From: Sarcocystis neurona
Taxonomy: Eukaryota; Apicomplexa; Conoidasida; Eucoccidiorida; Sarcocystidae
Assembly (NCBI GenBank): GCA_000727475.1
Contig: KL647290.1
Location: 1,079,314-1,143,313, forward strand
DNA: 64,000 bases
Direction of reading: 5' to 3'
Translations under genes and position numbers: made by a program
The notes under the pieces: generated by a model
Seen by the model: the letters and a program-made list of their open reading frames with translations, nothing else
What the model was told of the DNA's origin: nothing
The model's database searches: none
Shown here: piece after piece, positions 50,232 to 61,421 of the stretch
How positions within the stretch are numbered: the first letter of the stretch is position 1
How the letters are laid out: every line of letters starts with the position of its first letter

Positions 50232-53200
50232 ATGGCGAAGGGTCTGCGTTCCACCAGCAAGCGCCGATGCCGGGCAGTCAAAAGACAACACGTGCAACAA
50301 ACTGTTGAAAAAGAAAGACTTGAAAATATCCACGGCCGTCTGCAGCTGCTTCAGCGAGGCGTCGATTTAACCTTCTCAGACATCACTCCTCTCAATGCCT
50401 TCCTGCATCCTGGTACTACGTCATATATATATATACATGTGTGTGCGTGTATGTGTGCATAGATATATATATATAAAGATAGATACATGTAGGTATATAG
50501 ATAGGTAGGTCGATATGTACATGTGTCCGTGTGCATATGCTTATATATATATATATTTATTTATATAGAATCGATGCACGTGTATGTGTATATATATGTA
50601 TATATTTATATATGTGTATATATACGAGTATGTATTTGTGCATATGTGTATGTATACACTTTCGCCTTCGATATTTACACTGTGAATATGTAGGTGTACA
50701 TATGTATATTTCTTGTGGGGCATTCCTCTATCTGCTATGTTTATACTGTAGATCTGTGTGTATACGTACGTATACGTGTACATATATATATATGTATACA
50801 TATATATATATATATAGACAAGAGCTTTTTCTTTCGAAACGTTCTCATCTCTTTGACACATAGTGTAGATAGGTATGGACATATGTAGACTTGTTTCTTC
50901 TGAAACCTCTGCTTCCTTCATAGGCACACGTTCCTCGTTTTGAAACACTTTCTTCACTTTGAAATAGTCTCGTCTTTTCACAAGTGTTCCTTTCCTCAGC
51001 AGGCACTCTCTTCTTTTCGAAGACCTTTTCCTGTATGTGACTTTTCTTTTCCTTCTCTGAAACACATTCTTCTCTTCAAGGAACACTTTTCTCGACCCGT
51101 CTCAGAAGGTGGTGTGCTGCCCCAGGTGTCCACTTGTCGCACGAAAAAGTGCTGGAACATCGGGCTGGTCCGCGCAGCTTCACACGTACATATGCACCTA
51201 TGTATAACAGCAACACGTGCTGTACCAGTAAACGTGTACGTATACATATGTGAAGAGAGAAAGAGAGAGATAGAGATATAAATATATACATATAAATATA
51301 TACATATAAATATATACATATAAATAGAGAGAGAGACGTCTACATGTGTATTTGCGGTGCACATTCCCGTCATGTGTACGTAGTGGTGGTGCATCCGCAC
51401 GCTGCAGCTGTTGTGTATGTCCTTGTGTGTTGGTGGGACTCTGGATATATAAATATATGTCCCTGTATATTGGTGTGACTCTGGATATATATATATGTCC
51501 GTGTATGTTGGTGTGACTCTCTCTATATATACATGTAGGTATATATGTGATCGCGAATGTTCGTTGGTGTGATTCTGAATATATCCATATATATATATAT
51601 GTATATATCCTTGTATGTTGGTGTAACTCTCTCTCTCTCTATATATATATATATATGTGTTCGTGAATGTTGGTGTGACTCTGAATGTATACATATATAT
51701 ATATATATATATGTCCCAGTATATGTTGGTGTGACTCTGGATATGTATGTTTGTCCCTGTATATTGGTGTGCCTCTGTATATATATGTATGTGTATGTGT
51801 CTGTCCGTGTATGCCGCCTTGCGTGACTTTGGACATAGATATTTGTTGAAAGGCATTTCTGTGTGCGTGTGTGGACAACTTGTATATTTGGTGTGTGGGC
51901 GGGTGTCTCTTTATCGGCAGAAGAAGGGGAAAAGAAGGGTCTTGGTTGCACGCATGCAGTTCTGTATGCACTTCCTACGAAACACAGGCATCGACACAGA
52001 GAAGAGAGAGACGTGTCTCCGTGCCGATGGTGGGGAGCATCTGTGCTGTTCGTGCGCGTACGTGCCTGCAGGCGTCTACGGAGCTGTTTTTCCGCAGCAG
52101 AAGCCAAACAAGAGCCCGGTGGACTTTCGGGCGGAAAAACTCGGAATTCTCGCCGGTGCGTCTCCTCGACAGCAGGGAAGAGAAGAAGAAGAAGAAGAAA
52201 AAGAAGTGGAACAGCAGCACGCAGAGCGACAGCAGAGGGACAGCAGCAAGACGTGCGGCGCAGAAGGAGCTGCAGAAGAAGCAACACACAGCAGCGAGAC
52301 CACCAGCAGCAGCGACAAGGGGGGACCGCCAGCAGCAGCGGGAGCAGCAGAAGTGGGAGTCTTGACGTAACTGTCTCTCTTTCTCTATGTAAATAGTCGC
52401 GCCCACTTGACGAGTGCTTCCCTCTGTTTCTGTCTGCCCATCCACGTGTTTATGTGTTTGTCCACCTATGTCTACACGTGCGCACTATATTTGCGTATCT
52501 ATTTCTTACGAAGTCTCTCTCTACGTACACGTGTACCTATTCCACATGGGTACATGTATAGACGTAGGTATATTTTCCTGTAGACACTCACCTGTGCTGC
52601 GCAAACCGGTCCATATCCAGGTCTTCTGCATGTATATACATATGCGAATGTATATTTGTAGATAGAGTGATAGTTAGATAAGGCGAAGGCTGTTGTAGCC
52701 GCAGCCATAGTACCAGGAGTCCCGTACGCTGCAGTAGTAGAACCGGAGAGACTTCACGACACGGCGGAGAGAAGAAGGAGGAGGAGAAATACATAGAGAG
52801 GTAGGGAGACAGAGATATATATAGAGAGAGCCCAAATGTGTCAAAACGTATCTGCATATATATATATATATATGTAGAGAGAGATTTAGTTAGAACTAGA
52901 CAGGTAAATATAGTGTGAGTGTGCAGAAATGGGTAGGCAAAAACACACACCCACGCACACGTGGAGAGGCAGGTAGAAACAGAGGGAAGCTCCTGTAATG
53001 TGTGCGCGACTACTCACAAAGAGAGACGTTTAGATAGATACACAGAGAAGGGAAAATGGATAGAGACAGATATAGATAGATAGATATAGATAGAGATAGA
53101 TAGATAGAAATGAGTCGATAAGCCTATCTTGAGGGAGATCCTTAGTTGCGTGTAGATAGATCTATAGAGAGAGAGACATAGATAGGTAGATAAATAGAAG

Positions 53201-54618
53201 CAGATGACTAGAAGTGAGTAGATTAGTTTATAGTGAGAGAACTCCCTAGGCGAAAGGAGACACGTATGGAAAGAACTGGATATATTCAGAGAAACATATA
53301 TGTAGACACATGTACGTAGAGATATAGAGACATAGATAGATATAGGTAGGTAGAAATGAGTCGAGACGTTCATATCGAAAGAGATCCTTAGATAGATATC
53401 ATAGATAGGTCGACATATAGAGAGAGATAGATGTAGATCGATGGAACTCGGTAAGGAGAAATGGTCAGTAAATAAATTTGTAATATGTGCACAGGACTGC
53501 AGATATCTGCCTGCCTGGTTTTCTGTCACCGGAAGGGATGCGTATATTTTCCGAAACTCTTGCGAAGTTAAAAAAGACGAGAAGTAGCAGTACCATAGCG
53601 TCGTGTATTCGGAAAGAAGGTAAACAACTCTTTGGATATGGCGGCGTCCACACACAAAGAGGCACTTATCAACTTATCTGTATTCTTTAAAGAAACGCAG
53701 GTTCACCCACCTACACAGGAAGACAAGTAGGAGTGTGTCTTCTCTCTCTCTCTCGACGTCGAAGATTGTGAAGTGGGATATATCTTACGCAAACATATAT
53801 ATGTATGTATATTTGTAGGTGCTCGACACATACACAAATATCTGAAAACGCGAGAGATACGCAGACGTACCTGTGTATATATGTATGCACGTATGCATAT
53901 GTGTGTGTATGGAGTACGTGTATACTGCTGATGTGTACAGGGTGCACGTTAGATTTGGTGTAGGCCAGGGCCCTGCGCTATCCAGCAAAGAGGCCATTGG
54001 GACTTTCGAAAGAGAACTTTGAAGAGAATGGTGGCACGTGGGGATATCTTCTTTGGGTATGTTTTATCTGGCTGAAACTGTACATGACATATTTTTTCTG
54101 TCTCTGTTTGCTTGTGAATATGTTTGATATCTGCGGTTGCAGGTTTGGCAACTAGCCACAACCGCCGTAAGTACACCGCAGAGGAGGAAGAGGACTTTAT
54201 GAAGAGGTTCGGTCACTTGCCAGGGAAAACCGAAGACCCACGCACGCAGCAACTCCGTCGAAAAGTTTGTTCTCCCGCTGTTCAGGAGGAGGACCAGGAT
54301 ATGGACGAGAAGATGCAACAGTGCGAGTCTTCGAGAAAAAATGAGGCGGCGGCCGCAGCGGATGGAGCAGGAAGAGGAGGGAGAGGAGAGGGCACAGCGG
54401 CAGCAGCAGAGACCACTCCTTTCGCGGAAAACAGCAGCACGTGTTCGTCTTTGCTGCAATCCATGATGCTGACGCCGGAGATGGAGGAAATGATGAGACA
54501 GCGAAGAAAAGCGGAAACCTCCAAAGTACCCGTGCAAGTTAATAAACTGAAGACAGTCACACAACGCAGTTCAATCCGCAAAAAAACACAAAAGCCGGCC
54601 AAAAAAAGGAAGCACTGA
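50232..54618 (+). CDS. LLPH: LLPH/DUF2423-family basic nucleolar protein, complete, three exons
   Basis: Exons 50232-50412, 52072-52155 and 54143-54618 join in phase (1 then 1) to give 246 residues. The N-terminus MAKGLRSTSKRRCRAVKR is the hallmark of the LLP/DUF2423 family (human LLPH begins MAKSLRSKWKRKMRAEKR), small basic nucleolar proteins implicated in large ribosomal subunit assembly. Next come LNAFLHPG, then VFPQQKPNKSPVDFRAEKLG in exon 2, then ATSHNRRKYTAEEEEDF in exon 3. The C-terminal half is longer than in animals, with an Ala/Gly-rich acidic insert and a final very basic segment ending KPAKKRKH. The exon 2 donor is GGTGCGT at 52,156; reading past it gives an open but low-complexity Glu/Gln frame to 52,370 that does not phase with exon 3 at its natural acceptor. 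Introns of 1.7 and 2.0 kb are full of minisatellites. No function is shown by the sequence beyond family membership. Confidence 0.82.
50413..50870. repeat. (TA)n/TGTATATA microsatellites in LLPH intron 1
   Basis: Successive (TA)n runs separated by TGTGTATGTG-like words, from just after the exon 1 donor to about 50,820. Beyond it (50,830-51,110) is a CTTCTTTTGAAACAC-type degenerate short tandem repeat with about 25-30 base spacing. Confidence 0.65.
51415..51850. repeat. Minisatellite with GTTGGTGTGACTCTGGATAT core, LLPH intron 1
   Basis: About eight diverged copies at roughly 37-57 base spacing (cores near 51,430, 51,473, 51,510, 51,567, 51,620, 51,672, 51,728, 51,766), each with a variable (TA)n run and a TGTCCSTGTATRTT segment. 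Confidence 0.75.
52990..53450. repeat. GATA-rich degenerate tandem repeat, LLPH intron 2
   Basis: GATAGATA runs alternate with three diverged copies of a segment like GAAATGAGTCGATAAG followed by GAGATCCTTAG (near 53,110, 53,215 and 53,355). Confidence 0.65.
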
Positions 54619-54975
54619 AGCAGGACACGACGTGCTAAAAAGTGTTAAGGGCACGAAGAGAAAAAAAGTCGCAGATACATTTCGTGCGTGTGTGGAGAGA
54701 GCGAATAGACACAGGATGCCCACCTACCGGCGTCTGTGTGGGTGCGTGTAGACGCTGTACAGAAAAACCGAGACAGAGAATTATTAGGCAGACAGAAACA
54801 CACCGTTGTGTGCGTGTGGTAGGGGGGTGGGGGTTCGTATTTGCATGTGGGTTTTTTCTTAGGCAGGAGGCACGCGTAACTATCTAAATACATGTAAGTA
54901 TGTGTAGATTTTTTCCTGTTCGGACATTTCCTGCAGTTGTGCGTGTCACGCGTCTCTACATGCCTTAGTCAAAGG
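54619..54975. other. Short intergenic interval, nothing recognised
   Basis: This is 3' flank of the LLPH-like gene. It has G-rich and T-rich short runs and no supported feature. Confidence 0.4.
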
Positions 54976-54985
54976 ACTGGACCTT

Positions 54986-55949
54986 CCTCTGGCAAAACGT
55001 TTTGTCAAGAGGGTTGAAGTGAACAAACCCACTGGCAAAGGGAACCACGAAAAAAACTTTGGGAGACGTTCCGTAGTTTCCTCATCTGTTGGTAGACACG
55101 CACACCTGTGTCTATGTGTATGTGTTTCACGCTTCTGTTAACACACACGTATACACATGTATATATATATATATATATACATACGTGCGTGTACGTACAT
55201 GCATATGTTTATGCATACGTGTGTGTACGTCTCTAGAGTGTATGAGTGGAATGCTTGCTTGCCCAGCAACGTACGAACAACTCGTGCATAGATATGGATG
55301 TAATGTGCATAAATATGTTCACGTATGCAGATAGACACACAGATAAATAGGTGTATGTGTATATATATATATATTTATATAATGTATTGGTCTGTGGGTC
55401 TGTGTATGTGTAGAGATATATATATATATGTCCTCTACGGGTACACGCGTTTCTGTTCGAGTACCTGGTTTCTGTGGAAACAGGCGCATTTGTCGGTGTA
55501 CGGGTGTGCAACAAGAGTAATCATATATGTACGTAGCTGCGTGATGGCGTTGGAACACGGGTGCTCCTTACGATGTTTTTTCACCAGGTGGCAAAATACA
55601 AAATTTCCTTTCTTTCCGTGAACAGCCTTGCCAGCTTCGCGACGAAACGGGCTCGCGGCCTGGCTTCATTAATTTATTTTGCAGCATGTCTACATATTTT
55701 TTAACACTAGTTTTCGTCATTTATGTATATATATATATGTAGAGAGAGACAGAGATTGTGCGTGCGTAACATATGTATATTCGTCTATACATAGATGCAT
55801 GTGTTTGAAAATGTGTAGCCTCTTCTTTTCACATCGAGCTCCTGCTCTGTCGTCCTGCAATCCGAATTGAAGTGGAGGAGCTGTTTCCGAAGAACGTCGC
55901 TTGTACGATTTTTGGTATGCGAAAATTAGTGTCCCTGCCCGTTCGCTGA
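54986..55949 (+). CDS. Candidate exons of an unrecognised plus-strand gene
   Basis: Three segments look coding but no family is recognised. Segment A (about 54,986-55,075, after a CCTTAG acceptor) reads KGLDLPLAKRFVKRVEVNKP and then TGKGNHEKNFGRRS. Segment B (55,588-55,700, after TTTTTTCACCAG) reads VAKYKISFLSVNSLASFATK and RARGLASLIYF. Segment C (about 55,870-55,949) reads EELFPKNVACTIFGMRKLVS and LPVR, then stops. A to B can join in phase zero through a GTAGTT donor at 55,074, and B to C through a GTCTAC donor. The 5' end is unknown. A competing frame through B (GGKIQNFLSFREQ) is also open, so the model is uncertain. Confidence 0.33.
55090..55440. repeat. TGTATATA/(TA)n microsatellites
   Basis: (TA)n runs at about 55,160-55,178, 55,360-55,380 and 55,415-55,430 with TGTGTATGTG spacers. 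They fall in the presumed intron between candidate segments A and B. Confidence 0.6.
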
Positions 55950-58103
55950 AGTGGCGTCTGCACCGCATTGTCGGCCGGCCCGTACAGAAGTGTCGCTGGA
56001 ATTTTGAAATTTCGTGTAAGTCTTTTTCCACGGTGGAATCCTCTGGAGTCTTATCCGCGCACTTGCACGCATATGTCGTGTATGTCGGTACGGCAATGTT
56101 GGCGCATATGCAGAAGTCGAAACAGCTAGCGCGAAGGATTAAGAAACTCACCGTATACGGGGTGTACGTGTACCGCTACTTCTTCCGCACTGCGTGCTAC
56201 AAACGCGGGCCACAAAGAGCATCGATGTCTTCGATCACCAGCTCCCCAAAACTCACGTGCCGGGCATAGGACAAGTGTGCACACATCACTTATCACGCTC
56301 AGCTGTACTGTAAGGGGCTGCAAGCTTGCTGTCTGCACGTCCGACAAGGTCGATGCCGTCGCTGCTGCTTCAGCTGTGAACGCCATGGTGAATCCTTCTA
56401 GAAGGGGGTCACGCTGGTGCTCCTAAACTCTTTCGGGTGGCAGTGAACAGTGGAACCGTCACTGGTAAAGCCGCTTAACAGCGTGAAAGGCGCACATATG
56501 TGGCTTGAGACGCGGTGTCTTTTTCGGACTCTCCACAAGTGAACGTGCAGGTTGTAGTGGTCTTCGATGCTGCTTTCTGGAAGCGGAAGTATCTATACTG
56601 CAGTAGTTTCTCCTGACGGTGTTAAGCCTACAAGACGGCTCGCATAAACACATATTCGGCAGTAGTATGTGTGTGAACAACTCTATATAATGTTACGTGT
56701 GCGACACGCACGACCGCACACGCGGACACGGGGATGTCAAAGAATTTATTAGTTCCGTAGTGTAAATGGACTTCCCATAACGCGAACCGGTACGCGTCGT
56801 CGGTAACGCGATGTTCTGGGTGGTGTGGTGCATTGGTGCCACGTGGATGCAATTTAGCCGACTGAACCATTCTAGTGTTCATAAACCGATGAGCGTGAAA
56901 GTATCGTCCGCTGCTGTCACACCGATGTGCTGCCTTCGAGTCATTCCCCATTCTAACTGTGGCCTGTGCTTCCCACTATACGTCAGAGATACGGACATTT
57001 TGAAGACCTTTATAATTTCCTTCTTTGAATACCGTTCAGGCACACACAAGTTCTTTCGCGCATGCGTGGCAGTCACGTACAAATATTTCGCCCTAGAAAT
57101 GTCGCCATAAATGGTAAAGACAAGGATTGTGTCCGGAAAACTAACTTTCTGCCTGCGGCGCGGTCAGGCCGCGAAAAAACCTTGACAAGTCTCATTTTGC
57201 GTGCGCCTATCACTCGCGTCGTACAGCCTGTATGTTTGAAGAGGTCATTTAGTAGCTGCATCACATCGATATAACGCTAGTTTGCATTCATATTAGGACC
57301 CTATACATCCGTTACGCGACACTTTACACATACGTGATTACTGATACGTGCACGCATGTGAACACAAATGCTTAATGCCGTTTCGCCACATGGTCCGGCT
57401 GTTTAGAATTGTCAGACGACCTCCAGGTGGCGGTAGCCGGCAGTATTAGCTCTAGATAGAGTAACTTGAAGTAGTCTTGTTACATGCTGGGAGCTACTGC
57501 AGTAGCACAAATACGACCTAGGTTGATATCGAGTACGCCCAAGCAGTTCACGGTCGACTTGGTAGTAATAAGGACTCAAAAACAACCAGGTGGAACTAAA
57601 GGGATACACTTACATTTGTATATATGGATGCTGTTCACAAGCAAATAACTGTATCGGGCCCAGAGGTATATATGTAATGCAGTTCTCTTCGTGAAAGCGA
57701 GAGGCATTCGTTTTAAATGTTCATTTGTACATAAATGTAATATTTGCATATCCGTCAGGCATCTGTTTTGTCAGACTGCCCAAGCAGGACTTGCATCGCC
57801 ATTATTTGTACATCTCTATCTAGACATCTGTGCGCCTGTGTACACGTACACGCCAATGAAGACACATTCTTACGTACGCTACGTTGTCGCACGCATGCGC
57901 ACAGATTTGCTTTATGTGTACAGGTTTATATCTAGGTATCACCCCGATGTGGTATTCGCGTAAGTCAGTACACACACAGTCTCGACGTGGGTGAATTTGT
58001 TTTTCTATGCACATCTCATTATACGTTTGAAGTATACTTGGGTCTGACTCTTGCCCACCCAAACTCCCAAGGTGAATGCGCGTCAAAAAGCTTTTACTGA
58101 GGT
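55950..58103. other. Repeat-poor unassigned region
   Basis: There are no microsatellites or triplet runs beyond about 55,760. Short ORFs occur on both strands, for example 55,901-56,269 (+), 56,811-57,110 (+) and 56,126-56,386 (-, starting MAFTAEAAATASTLSDVQTA), without family motifs. It may contain short exons that cannot be linked by eye. Confidence 0.4.
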
Positions 58104-60251
58104 CTACATATTTTGGAAAAGTTTGAGTATAGGGCTGTTCTGTGCCTTTTCAGCCAAGCTGGCAATTTTCTTAGCGTGAAGATTTATCGTAGCGTGCAAG
58201 CTACTGACATTCGCATTCAGTTTTTCAGCAGTCTTCTCGAAGTCTTTGTGGACATCTCGGAGTGCTGTTTCCATCCTCTGTTGCACCGACGGACATGGGG
58301 GGCAGCTCTCACGGGACAGCTTGGAGATCTCGCTTTGGAAGAAAATGTGCAGTGCGTCTAATTGTTCTACAAGATGGCGAAGAACACAGAAGCACACAGC
58401 AAAACTTACGTTGCATGACCTTTGACTTCGGACGTACTTCCCAGGCTGCTGCACGCTCTTCTTTGCGTATGTGTCTGCATCGGCTACGCACAGATCTGGA
58501 GAGACATGCGTTGTAACTGTCGTATGCAACTGTATACACGTGTAGTCTATAGACAAGTGGTGTTTAGCTTTGTGCGTACTTCAACTGCAAGAGCCGTATT
58601 CACCTTTACACGTCGGTCAACTACAACCACCGTGTCTTCTCACTGAGTACAGCTCCAGGTGTCTCGTTTTCGTTACCCAGGGGTGGCACTCGATTTGGAA
58701 TTTCTGTGTTCGTTTACGTACGAGATTTGTGTGAGACTGTGTCTACGCAGGCAGACGTCGAAAAATAATGTGTTGGGCTCCCAAACTTTGAAAAAGCAGT
58801 GTACTCAGTTCTGCCAAATCGTGTGCTTCGAATAATACTCCTGGGTTATTGTCTGAGTCGTGGAGACCGCAGGCGTGTGCGGTGAAAAAAACACACTGAG
58901 AGAAAATGGCGGAGAGAATGGGGAAACGACTAGAATGGAGAACACGTGTTAGCGACAACGACAGGGAGAAAGGCCGCTAGGAGACAGGAAATCAAGTGAC
59001 AGGTCAAAAGAGAAAGAGAAGCGAATATGTTGTACGATAGAGAGATTACAGAAGGGAGATGCCAAGTACGAGACGACAGAACAGAGTGAAACAGTGCAGT
59101 ACGGGAGGGCAAAACGGGACAGAGCCGTGTGATACGCTGGATGATTGCACTCCATCAGGATTTAGGAGCTTTTTTCCGCCGCAACAGAACTTCTTGAGTG
59201 GAACAGCTGAAAGTGCGTAATATTCACTCACGCTTACCTCTGAGGGAACCAATTTGCGCTTGCTTTTCATGTTCTGATATCTTCAGCTCAAAAGTCTGAA
59301 AATATAGCCCGGCTGTGAGCGCTACTTGAGCAACAACGAGAACAGCAAGGAAAGATTTGACGGAACCTATGCCGCGGTTTCTCTCTCCTGCAACAGAGAT
59401 GAAGAAAAGGCGATAATCTACAGAGAATGTGGCAGGGTAGAGCACGCCATCCTGATCAGCCGCTTGTACCGCAACCCCATACCCTTTTGTCATGTAAAAT
59501 TTGATTATGAGCTCCTGTGTCATGGGGCTGAGGACAAGCTACCTTGTGCCTGCGGCTGCAACTTAGAATACGCTCCCCGAGAAATGGAACAATGTCCGCA
59601 GGCATTATATGCATCATGTCCGTACCCTCATTCGTCACACAAAACATCTGCAACAGACTATGTGTGGGCGGTGGTCCAGTTGTTGTTGGTTCATTGTCGA
59701 AGAGACTTAAAACAAAGCGAAAATGCGTGTTTTTGGTCGGCCGTGCTGGATCTTTCTCAGGCATATGCGTTGCAAAAAGTGAGGGAGCAGATCACAAATA
59801 GTTGTTTCTGAAGTGTTGTATATCGTGGGACACTGTAACAACGACAACCGACCGTTAATGCACCTCGCTCGTGGCGGCGTGTGCTCCCTCTTTCGCATAT
59901 CTCTAGGACGTAACATAATGAAAAGGGAAAGCAGATCTGCGACCGTGGGAGGGCACGCGCTCTCAACAGCGCGTGCTCTCAACAAAGCAAACACTAAGCT
60001 ACAATCACGACGCCCTTCTGGGTGAAAGTGTCGCAGTAGACAGACGTTTCCCAAAAAGTGGAAACCTCTATTTTCTTGTTACACATATCGCATACAACCA
60101 TCGTCGTTGGACACTGCACTGGTCCCTTCAGAGCACCGCTGCCCGTGTAGACACATCCACCTGTGTACTTGTGCACAAGCGCACGTGGCTGTAATCAGAT
60201 CTCACCTTTCAGAGGGCCCTCGCCGACCTCTCCAGCCGCTGCTGTCCCCAT
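58104..60251 (-). CDS. Small single-pass coiled-coil membrane protein, complete, three exons
   Basis: Exons on the minus strand: 60251-60206 (MGTAAAGEVGEGPLK), 59387-59238 and 58366-58104, giving 152 residues. Both junctions are phase 1. Donors are GTGAGA and GTAAGC; acceptors follow good pyrimidine tracts ending TTGCAG and CTTGTAG. A short Gly/Ala-rich N-terminus is followed by one strongly hydrophobic segment at residues 27-46 (FLAVLVVAQVALTAGLYF) preceded by Arg/Lys, so the N-terminus is probably cytosolic or matrix-facing. The rest (about 47-150) has heptad-like spacing typical of a coiled coil (FELKISEHEKQAQIGSLREQ, DVHKDFEKTAEKLNANV), interrupted by CPPC at residues 87-90. No family is recognised. 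The architecture would suit an organelle-membrane scaffold or assembly factor, but that is inference. Confidence 0.72.
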
Positions 60252-60889
60252 TATTGCACTACAGGGGTCAGAAAACTCTATTCCAGACCGATGACAAGAT
60301 GAATGCGGTGGCTTTCTGCGTCAATGATTTCGTGGGTACGGATAAAGAATCCAGTCTCTCCAAAACTAACCAGGAAAGCAGATATACTGTTTTGTGATCT
60401 TAAAACTCAGAAACGGTGTAAATGAAGAGCACCTCGCGGTCACTTTCCGGTGCAGCAACGCGGAATACCTGTAGACACTGTCTTGACAGTGACACGGCAG
60501 AAAGCAGCGATTACACAGAATATTTGTCTTTACATCAGGGAGAAAGTCAGCAACAAGAAGTGGACAGGTTCATCTTCCATTCCCACAGGGAATGATGTTC
60601 AAGAACACAACACGCCTTCTCGTGTAGCTGGCTCATGTGCGAGCACGTACAATCGAGCATGTACAACTTTGTAAGCGACATGAAAAGGAGTGGTGCGAGA
60701 AGGTAGCATCTCACACTGTGGAGGGCTGTGACAACGGGAAGCCATCTAGTTTACCTTTGCGTAGGAAATGGAACCATCAGGGAGCATCCTCGATATGAAT
60801 ATTAAGCATCACACAAAGGGGCCTCACGAAAAAGGAGGACAAATATGTAAGGGCGGAACGCTATCAACCCCCTTAGCAGCACAAAACCG

Positions 60890-61019
60890 GTCGCGTCGGC
60901 CGCGACGCTACGTGCGCCGATCGTCCCCCTATACGGCCTCACGTGCTTCACTGGCGTGCGCGGGTACGTAAGAGCCTGAAGGGCTCTTACGTGTTTGCGT
61001 GTCTTGCACAGCAAGACAC
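60890..61019. other. Cluster of three perfect hairpins
   Basis: Stems: GTCGCG/CGCGAC (60,890-60,906, 5-base loop); ACGTAAGAGCC/GGCTCTTACGT (60,966-60,992, 11 pairs, 5-base loop TGAAG); GTGTCTTGC/GCAAGACAC (60,999-61,019, 9 pairs, 3-base loop). The last two are only six bases apart. This could be a structured RNA or a chance cluster; no known RNA family is recognised. Confidence 0.5.
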
Positions 61020-61390
61020 ACATGTGACGCCGTCATGGCTGCTTTGCTTGTTAGACAGCGAAGAGGAAGATAGTGCTGCTAATGGCATCCTTCTGCCCTT
61101 CTTAGTGCAAAGGAGTGTTGATTGTTACTCGTTCTTCTCCATTTGTCTTCTCACCTTTCGTAAGATGCTGGGCGCTGTTGCGGCTGGTGGCCCGTCCTGA
61201 ATAATATAAGAAGTGAAAGTTGCTTAAGGGTAACGCGTGGGCCGCAAGTTTTCACGGACGCCAACCTTCGCAAAAGACAATAGCTTTCCAGGATAGAACA
61301 TCAGTGCCCTTGACACTAAGCGTCAACGACGAACCCTGAACACGCCCGTCCAGTGGACAACACTACTGCGCACAAACCTGTTCCTTTGTG

Positions 61391-61421
61391 GTTCGACAAA
61401 ACAGTTTGTCGAACAGTTTTT
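61391..61421. other. Perfect hairpin followed by a T run
   Basis: GTTCGACAAA/TTTGTCGAAC, ten pairs with a four-base loop, followed by AGTTTTT. It resembles a terminator or a pol III stop in form, but no transcript is identified nearby. Confidence 0.4.

Noticed and set aside
49529..50281. 250-codon Lys/Arg/Glu-rich minus ORF
   Set aside because: It is antisense to the pyrimidine-rich leader of the LLPH-like gene; purine-only codons rarely make stops.
52156..52370. Glu/Gln-rich continuation of LLPH exon 2
   Set aside because: It does not phase with the natural acceptor of exon 3, whereas the donor at 52,156 does and gives a contiguous family-like sequence.
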